64,000 bases of DNA from Citricoccus alkalitolerans (GTDB lineage Bacteria > Actinomycetota > Actinomycetes > Actinomycetales > Micrococcaceae). Under the pieces are notes generated by a model, which worked only from the letters and a program-made list of their open reading frames with translations, made no database searches and was not told the origin of the DNA. The translations under genes were made by a program, and so were the position numbers. This document shows, in pieces, positions 58,266 through 64,000 of this stretch. How positions within the stretch are numbered: position 1 is the stretch's first letter; the number at the start of each line of letters is the position of its first letter. Location of the stretch: positions 1,612,001-1,676,000 of the forward strand of contig NZ_BAAALH010000002.1 in assembly GCF_039528175.1 (NCBI RefSeq). The letters are read 5' to 3'.

Positions 58266-59204
58266 ATGCCCGAACCTCAGAACCCACTCCACACGGCGTT
58301 GACCGGACCGTATTTCTCGTCCCGGGTCCTCCAGGAGCAGTCGCTACCCTGGCGTGCCCTCCACGCTCCTGGGATTCTCCCCGTCAGCCAGTCGATCTGG
58401 CGCCACGTCGGCTCCCCGGCCGATTCGCCGCATTACCTGAAACTGCTCCAGGGTATCCACCCGGAGGGGGTGTTCTCCCACGAGACGGCGGCCGCACTCT
58501 GGGGGATGTGGATGCCCTGGGGCAACACGGGATTCTCGCCGGTCCATCTGTCGAAGCGGCGTACGGACGGCGGGCCGCCCTGGCGTCAGGGGATCAAGGG
58601 GCACCAGCTTCCACCCCATGTGAAGATCCTTGACCGTGTGGGGGTGCAGGTAACCTCGCCGGCGTGGACGTGGGTCGACCTTGCCGGCACCAGGATGTCG
58701 TTCGAGGATCTCGTGGCAGCCGGGGACAGCCTGTTGCAGCGGGGCAACGGCCCCGCCGGTCAACGGGAGCCCGGTCTTCATCCGCTGAGCAGCGTGGAGG
58801 AAATCAAGGCGACCATCGCGGTCCGGCCCAAGGTCAAGGGGATCGTGCGGTGCCGTGAGGCCGTAGATCTCCTGCGCGCCCATCATGATTCACGGCCGGA
58901 GAGCCTCGTCAGGACGCGGCTGCTGGAGGCGGGCCTGCCGGAACCGTCCATCAACCCTGTCCTGCGGATGTCCACGGGGACGACGATCCGGCCGGACCTC
59001 GCTTGGATCGATCTCAAGGTCTGCATCCAGTACGAGGGCGACCACCACCGCGCTGACAAGGACCAATGGCACCGGGACATCGGAAGGGACCGGACCATGC
59101 ATCAGGATGGGTGGGTCGTGCTGAGGCTGACCAGCCGTGACCTGGAGTCCCACCAGTGGCAGACCTTCCTCGGCGAGGTCCGTCGGGCGCTCGGCATCGT
59201 CTGA
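58266..59204 (+). CDS. DUF559/Vsr-like nuclease with AbiEi-like N-terminal part, hairpin-flanked (locus 2)
   Basis: A 312-residue paralogue of the gene at 39378-40364. Shared parts include HETAAALWGMWMP, TSPAWTWVDLAGTRMSFEDL, VAAGDSLLQR and the C-terminal LAWIDLKVCIQYEGDHHRAD with DRTMHQDGWVVLRL. The Asp and (Q/Y)EG-x-HH residues fit a Vsr/DUF559 nuclease active site. The start is ATG 58266. It is bounded by a hairpin pair different in sequence from that of locus 1 but similar in layout: 50 bases from stop to one hairpin and 122 from hairpin to start. Activity and target are unknown. Confidence 0.75.
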   Translation: MPEPQNPLHTALTGPYFSSRVLQEQSLPWRALHAPGILPVSQSIWRHVGSPADSPHYLKLLQGIHPEGVFSHETAAALWGMWMPWGNTGFSPVHLSKRRTDGGPPWRQGIKGHQLPPHVKILDRVGVQVTSPAWTWVDLAGTRMSFEDLVAAGDSLLQRGNGPAGQREPGLHPLSSVEEIKATIAVRPKVKGIVRCREAVDLLRAHHDSRPESLVRTRLLEAGLPEPSINPVLRMSTGTTIRPDLAWIDLKVCIQYEGDHHRADKDQWHRDIGRDRTMHQDGWVVLRLTSRDLESHQWQTFLGEVRRALGIV

Positions 59205-59254
59205 GACTCGGTCTGCGGGGGCGGGGGCCCGGCCTGAGGCCCGTGATCGTCCGC

Positions 59255-59312
59255 TTGAGTCTGGAAGGAATCACCTCCAGGGCGCGATTTCGGTGAATTC
59301 GTCCAGACTCAA
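59255..59312. repeat. 58-bp hairpin repeat, right copy (locus 2)
   Basis: Arms TTGAGTCTGGAAGGAATCAC (59255-59274) and GTGAATTCGTCCAGACTCAA (59293-59312) pair with a few mismatches in the middle. Outer TTGAGTCTGG/CCAGACTCAA pair perfectly. It is a diverged direct copy of 58085-58143. Confidence 0.85.
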
Positions 59313-59353
59313 CGGTTGGAGGGCAGCGGGGGGTGGGGGATCGATGGTGGGGT

Positions 59354-60808
59354 TCAACGGGGCAGGGGCTCGACCACCACGGCCACTCGCTCCTCACCGA
59401 TGCGCGCCAGCACCAGGGTGGCGTGGCGGCCCGCGGCCATACCGCCCTTGCTTTTGCCGCCCTTGCCTTGGCCGGACATGAGCAGGCGGCGGAGCTCCTC
59501 GGGCGTGACATCCACGCCGCGCTTCTTGATGTCCAGCCGCCCCACCCCGGTCTCCTTAACCCAGCGCCGCAGACCCTTGACCTTGTAGGGCATGACCTCC
59601 AGGACCCGGTAGCCCGTCGCGAAGGGAGTGTCCACGGCATCATCCGCGCAGAAGTACGCGATGCGCTCGTCCAGCAACCGCCCGCCCACGGCAGTGAACT
59701 CCCGGCCGATCAGGTCCGCGACGAGTCCGGCGCGGATCACGGCCGGATCGGGCTCGTAGAGGTAGTCCGTCAGTCCCTCGAGCCCTGCCACGGGAACTGC
59801 GGGGGAGTCGCCGAAGTCCTCGTTGGAGGACAGTTCAGCCGGACCGCGGCCACCCTCAGCGCCCGACGCCGGCCACGCGCCGCCCACTGCCGACGCACCA
59901 CCACCGCTGGCCGCCCTAGAGCCGCCCACCGCCGCCGCACCACCACCGCTGGCCGCCCTAGAGCCGCTCACCGCCGCCGCACCACCACCACTGGCCGCCC
60001 TAGAGCCGCCACCCAGGACGAGCGCCGATCGGCGGACCCCCGGGCGGGCCAGCACGTTGAACCACAGCACTGCCTCGGTCAGAGACCCGTCCACGGACAC
60101 CCACTGTGCCTCGCAGCCGCCCGGTATGGAGTCGTGCGGCAGGGCCGGCCCGAGCTTCACGCCCACGGGCGCCCCGGTATCAGCCAGCCGCTCCACGAAG
60201 GACAGGGGAGGGGAGAAGGCCTCGGGGTCGAAGACCCGGGAGGAGCCGGATGAGGACACCACGCGCCGGGCCGGGTCGAGCCAGAACCCCGCGGGCCGAG
60301 CGCTGGTGCCGCTGGTGTCGGTGGCGTCCCCACCGGACGTGTCCAACGCGCCCAGCCACTCCTCGGCATCGGCGCAGACCACGGACGCGTTCGGGAACGG
60401 CATGAGGTTGATCGTGGCGGCGGCGGCCACGGTCTCGTCCCGCTCCACGGCGGTGACCTCGAGGTCGAGTGCAGCCAGGGCCATGGAATCGGCGCCGAGC
60501 CCGCAGCCCAGGTCCGCCACGGACGCCACCCCGGCAGCAGCGAAACGCCCGGCGTGGACTGCGGCCACGTTCATCCGCGTGGCCTGCTCCAGACCGGCCC
60601 GCGTGAAGACCATGTGCCCGGCGAACGGTCCGAACTTCGCGGCGGCCTTCGAACGGAACTTCAGCTGGGTCAGCACGGCGGACACCAGTTCCGGTGTATG
60701 CCCCTCGCTCCGTAGGCGAGTCGACAGTGCCAGGGCCTCGGATTCCCGGTACCCCTCCAGTGAGTTCAACAACGACCACCCCTCCGGCGTCAGCACGGGC
60801 ATGAGCAC
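59354..60808 (-). CDS. Class I SAM-dependent methyltransferase with THUMP-like C-terminal domain
   Basis: A methyltransferase of about 484 residues. The SAM-binding stretch is VASVADLGCGLGADSMALAA with VTAVERDETVAAAATINL; later VCADAEEWL and FWLDPARR fit the RsmD-like layout. The C-terminal 120 residues (VVADLIGREFTAVGGRLLDE, PYKVKGLRRWVKETGVGRLD) are the THUMP-like domain of this family. GTG 60808 is chosen as AGGAGG lies 5 bases upstream; ATG 60802 and GTG 60901 are alternatives. A 42-base tandem repeat inserts a Gly/Ala/Ser linker. Its target is likely RNA but is not known. It lies upstream of groES in relatives. Confidence 0.8.
   Translation of the reverse strand: MLMPVLTPEGWSLLNSLEGYRESEALALSTRLRSEGHTPELVSAVLTQLKFRSKAAAKFGPFAGHMVFTRAGLEQATRMNVAAVHAGRFAAAGVASVADLGCGLGADSMALAALDLEVTAVERDETVAAAATINLMPFPNASVVCADAEEWLGALDTSGGDATDTSGTSARPAGFWLDPARRVVSSSGSSRVFDPEAFSPPLSFVERLADTGAPVGVKLGPALPHDSIPGGCEAQWVSVDGSLTEAVLWFNVLARPGVRRSALVLGGGSRAASGGGAAAVSGSRAASGGGAAAVGGSRAASGGGASAVGGAWPASGAEGGRGPAELSSNEDFGDSPAVPVAGLEGLTDYLYEPDPAVIRAGLVADLIGREFTAVGGRLLDERIAYFCADDAVDTPFATGYRVLEVMPYKVKGLRRWVKETGVGRLDIKKRGVDVTPEELRRLLMSGQGKGGKSKGGMAAGRHATLVLARIGEERVAVVVEPLPR
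59889..60013. repeat. 42-bp tandem repeat in methyltransferase gene (3 copies)
   Basis: Three consecutive 42-base units (59889, 59931, 59973) encode on the minus strand about three copies of GSRAASGGGAAAVG. Units differ at a few bases. Being 14 codons, changes in copy number preserve frame. Confidence 0.85.
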
Positions 60809-60980
60809 CGTGTCCTCCTGCGTGGAGTCCCTAGCGGAGGCGCGAACCTGACCGCCTGGAGCGGAGTGGGTGGAGTGAGGGTCATGCGAGGAGGAAGCCA
60901 CGGATCCACGGTACCGGCAGGCCTTGCCCGGCAGTCCACATGTCCACCCGCTGCCGCGGGCCCACCGGTAGGCTGGGACC

Positions 60981-61511
60981 ATGCCTAGCCGTCCCACCTC
61001 GCGCCCTCCGTTGCCCCACTCTGCGCGCCCGAACCAGGACCGGCCGGATCTGGACCATGGCGGAGAAGGTGAGCCGCGCCTCGACTTCTTCGGCCGCTTC
61101 GATGATGAGCACCCGGATACGAGGGACGAGCAGGACGGGTATGACGACGGCCCCCACCACGTCGATGACCTCGCCCCGGATGCGGGACGGGCCGACGTCG
61201 GGCGGGATTCCCGTGCGTCACGGCAGGCGGCGACCGCACCCCTGTGGTGCAAGATCCTGCTGTACGCGTCCATGGCCGTCGGTGTGGTGGCTGCACTGCT
61301 GCTGATCGTCACCGTGATCGCCCAGGTCTTCGTGGCCGGCACCTTCACGCTCGGCGGTGGGGACATGCTCTCTGATTCCGAGGCGGCGGACGCCATCCGT
61401 CGGGACGTGGTGTGGGTACCTCTCGCCGGGCCGCTGATCGCGCTCGGCGCCGCGTTCGCGGGACTGTGCGTGGCCGCCGTCGGGATCTTCCGGGCCCGAC
61501 GGAACGCCTAG
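60981..61511 (+). CDS. Hypothetical membrane protein
   Basis: A 176-residue protein. The first 80 residues are hydrophilic, acidic and Asp/His-rich. Two membrane helices follow (about 90-115 and 145-168), with a short extracytoplasmic loop between them and a basic ARRNA C-terminus. ATG 60981 has TAGGCT 6 bases upstream, a leaderless signature. I do not recognise the family. It is divergent from the methyltransferase and upstream of groES, and does not look part of the heat-shock unit. Confidence 0.6.
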   Translation: MPSRPTSRPPLPHSARPNQDRPDLDHGGEGEPRLDFFGRFDDEHPDTRDEQDGYDDGPHHVDDLAPDAGRADVGRDSRASRQAATAPLWCKILLYASMAVGVVAALLLIVTVIAQVFVAGTFTLGGGDMLSDSEAADAIRRDVVWVPLAGPLIALGAAFAGLCVAAVGIFRARRNA

Positions 61512-61622
61512 CTACGCGAGCGGCGGCCGCACGGCCGCGAGTACGGACAGGACGGTGGCGGGGACGAGTCATCGGCAACCTGCTGTCGGATGACTGACCG
61601 CTGCAGCTCCCGATGACGCTCT

Positions 61623-61649
61623 TTGGCACTCACCTTGACCGAGTGCTAA
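61623..61649. promoter_or_regulatory. CIRCE element 1 (HrcA operator)
   Basis: TTGGCACTC (61623-61631), 9 bases, GAGTGCTAA (61641-61649). One base differs from the CIRCE consensus TTAGCACTC-N9-GAGTGCTAA. It overlaps the -35 of the groES promoter. Confidence 0.93.
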
Positions 61650-61663
61650 ACCCGGCCTAGAGT
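61635..61663 (+). promoter_or_regulatory. groES-groEL promoter
   Basis: TTGACC (61635-61640), 17 bases, TAGAGT (61658-61663). Vegetative-type promoter flanked and overlapped by two CIRCE operators. Confidence 0.7.
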
Positions 61664-61668
61664 CATTT

Positions 61669-61695
61669 CTGGCACTCCGGGGCACCGGGTGCTAA
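61669..61695. promoter_or_regulatory. CIRCE element 2 (degenerate)
   Basis: CTGGCACTC (61669-61677), 9 bases, GGGTGCTAA (61687-61695). Two operators 46 bases apart bracket the promoter. Confidence 0.8.
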
Positions 61696-61820
61696 GCCTG
61701 AAGGACCTGCCATCCGGCACCCGCGACGACGGTTGGCCAGCCTCCGGCGCACAACACCATCCATAGACGCTGGCTGCCCGCACGCTCGGGTGGCCCACCC
61801 AAAAGAAGGAGAGTACAGAC

Positions 61821-62117
61821 GTGTCTGTCTCTATCAAGCCCCTTGAGGATCGTATTGTTGTCCGTCCGCTGGAAGCCGAGCAGACCACCGCTTCCGGCCT
61901 GGTGATCCCGGACACCGCCAAGGAGAAGCCGCAGGAGGGCCAGGTCGTGGCCGTCGGCGCCGGCCGCATCGATGACAAGGGCAACCGCATCCCGGTCGAC
62001 GTGGCCGAGGGCGACGTGGTCCTGTACTCCAAGTACGGCGGCACCGAGGTCAAGGTCGGCGGCGAGGAGTACCTGGTGCTCTCCGCCCGCGACGTGCTGG
62101 CCATCGTCACCAAGTGA
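61821..62117 (+). CDS. groES: Co-chaperonin GroES
   Basis: A 98-residue GroES. MSVSIKPLEDRIVVRPLEAE, then the mobile loop EQTTASGLVIPDTAKEKPQE and the C-terminal EEYLVLSARDVLAIVTK are all standard. GAAGGAGA lies before the GTG at 61821. It is preceded by two CIRCE operators and a promoter. groEL follows after 204 bases with its own AT-rich leader and a hairpin between. Confidence 0.97.
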   Translation: MSVSIKPLEDRIVVRPLEAEQTTASGLVIPDTAKEKPQEGQVVAVGAGRIDDKGNRIPVDVAEGDVVLYSKYGGTEVKVGGEEYLVLSARDVLAIVTK

Positions 62118-62153
62118 CCCTGCGCCGGACCCGAGCGTCCGGCTGATGCGCCC

Positions 62154-62186
62154 AGGCCCGGCCAGGCACCTGAGCCGGCCGGGCCT
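62154..62186. terminator. Hairpin between groES and groEL
   Basis: AGGCCCGGCC (62154-62163) pairs with GGCCGGGCCT (62177-62186), a 10-base perfect stem with a 13-base loop. It may be an attenuator that sets the groES:groEL ratio, or an RNA stability element. Confidence 0.6.
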
Positions 62187-62321
62187 GCGTGCGTCCCGCG
62201 CCGCCGTCGTCAGTGGTGGTTCTGAACTGAACCAGCGCACGACGCCGGCCGCGCACCTTGAGCTTTTCCCCGCAATTTTCATTGGAATTCGCAGATTTCC
62301 TTTACGAAAGGAGCTTCGTTC

Positions 62322-63917
<1,596 letters not shown>

Positions 63918-63937
63918 CCTCGAGTCCCCCTGAGGTC

Positions 63938-63990
63938 CAACACGAAGGGGCCCCGGCATGCATAATGCATGCCGGGGCCCCTTCGTGTTG
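63938..63990. terminator. Perfect palindrome, groEL terminator
   Basis: A 26-base arm from CAACACGAAGGGGCCCC to GCATGCAT (63938-63963) is perfectly complementary to 63965-63990. The stem is long and GC-rich and is followed by TCAACG instead of a T-run. It could end transcription from both sides. Confidence 0.88.
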
Positions 63991-64000
63991 TCAACGCTGG

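Noticed and set aside
63938..63990. Perfect 26-base palindrome after groEL considered as a member of the hairpin-repeat family
   Set aside because: It lacks TGAGT tips and a paired second copy or nuclease gene. A transcription terminator explains it better.

Overview
The window reads as one contig from a motile, high-GC actinobacterium, most likely a member of the Micrococcales close to Micrococcaceae. The reasons are the strongly GC-biased third codon positions, frequent GTG starts, IdeR/DtxR-type and CIRCE operators, and the gene order rimI ... tsaD ... SAM-methyltransferase-groES-groEL. No rRNA, tRNA, CRISPR array or classical insertion sequence was seen. There is a 69-base run of N inside fliO.

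Layout. 1-3.2 kb: a 5'-truncated family 5 uracil-DNA glycosylase, ThpR, a FUSC-type membrane protein and RimI. 3.3-6.1 kb (minus): a SipW-type signal peptidase with three secreted proteins carrying SipW-type signal peptides, a TasA-like surface-fibre locus. 6.4-9.6 kb: an HPt-like protein without its phospho-histidine and a divergent response regulator/histidine kinase pair. 9.6-13.9 kb: an unknown minus-strand gene, then three plus-strand genes of unknown family, one of which looks like a divergent sigma-70-type factor. 14.0-45.4 kb: a nearly complete flagellar locus. It comprises flgL-flgK-flgN (minus), fliA, flagellin, fliD-fliS-fliT-like, then flgB-flgC-fliE-F-G-H-I-J-NlpC/P60-fliK, flgD, flgE, flbD-like, motA, motB, fliM-N-O-P-Q-R-flhB, flhA and an flhF-like gene without a P-loop. 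39.3-40.6 kb: a solitary DUF559-like nuclease gene bounded by 55-bp hairpin repeats, placed between flhB and flhA. 46.0-49.3 kb: a three-gene cluster resembling an ESX/T7SS-type effector module. 49.3-54 kb: tsaD, a YbdK-type ligase and a GH3 lipoprotein. 53.9-58.1 kb: an iron-siderophore ABC importer under an IdeR/DtxR-like box. 58.1-59.3 kb: a second DUF559-like nuclease gene bounded by a different hairpin pair. 59.4-64 kb: a THUMP-like methyltransferase, a membrane protein, and groES and groEL with two CIRCE operators.

How it fits together. Flagellar genes appear to fall in tiers. Three FliA (sigma-28) promoters with identical 11-base spacers precede flagellin, flgN-flgK and flgL. A second motif, GCATAGGG, precedes flgB, flgD, fliM, flhA and the operon of the sigma-like gene. 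A third motif, TTCTGCGCATGTC, precedes fliA, flgB and the gene after flhF-like. This suggests a regulatory hierarchy in which the sigma-like protein could be the upstream regulator.

The most unusual items are the two nuclease genes framed by locus-specific hairpins with shared TGAGT/ACTCA tips, the sigma-like operon with its shared motif, and the FlhF-like protein that has lost its GTPase motifs.
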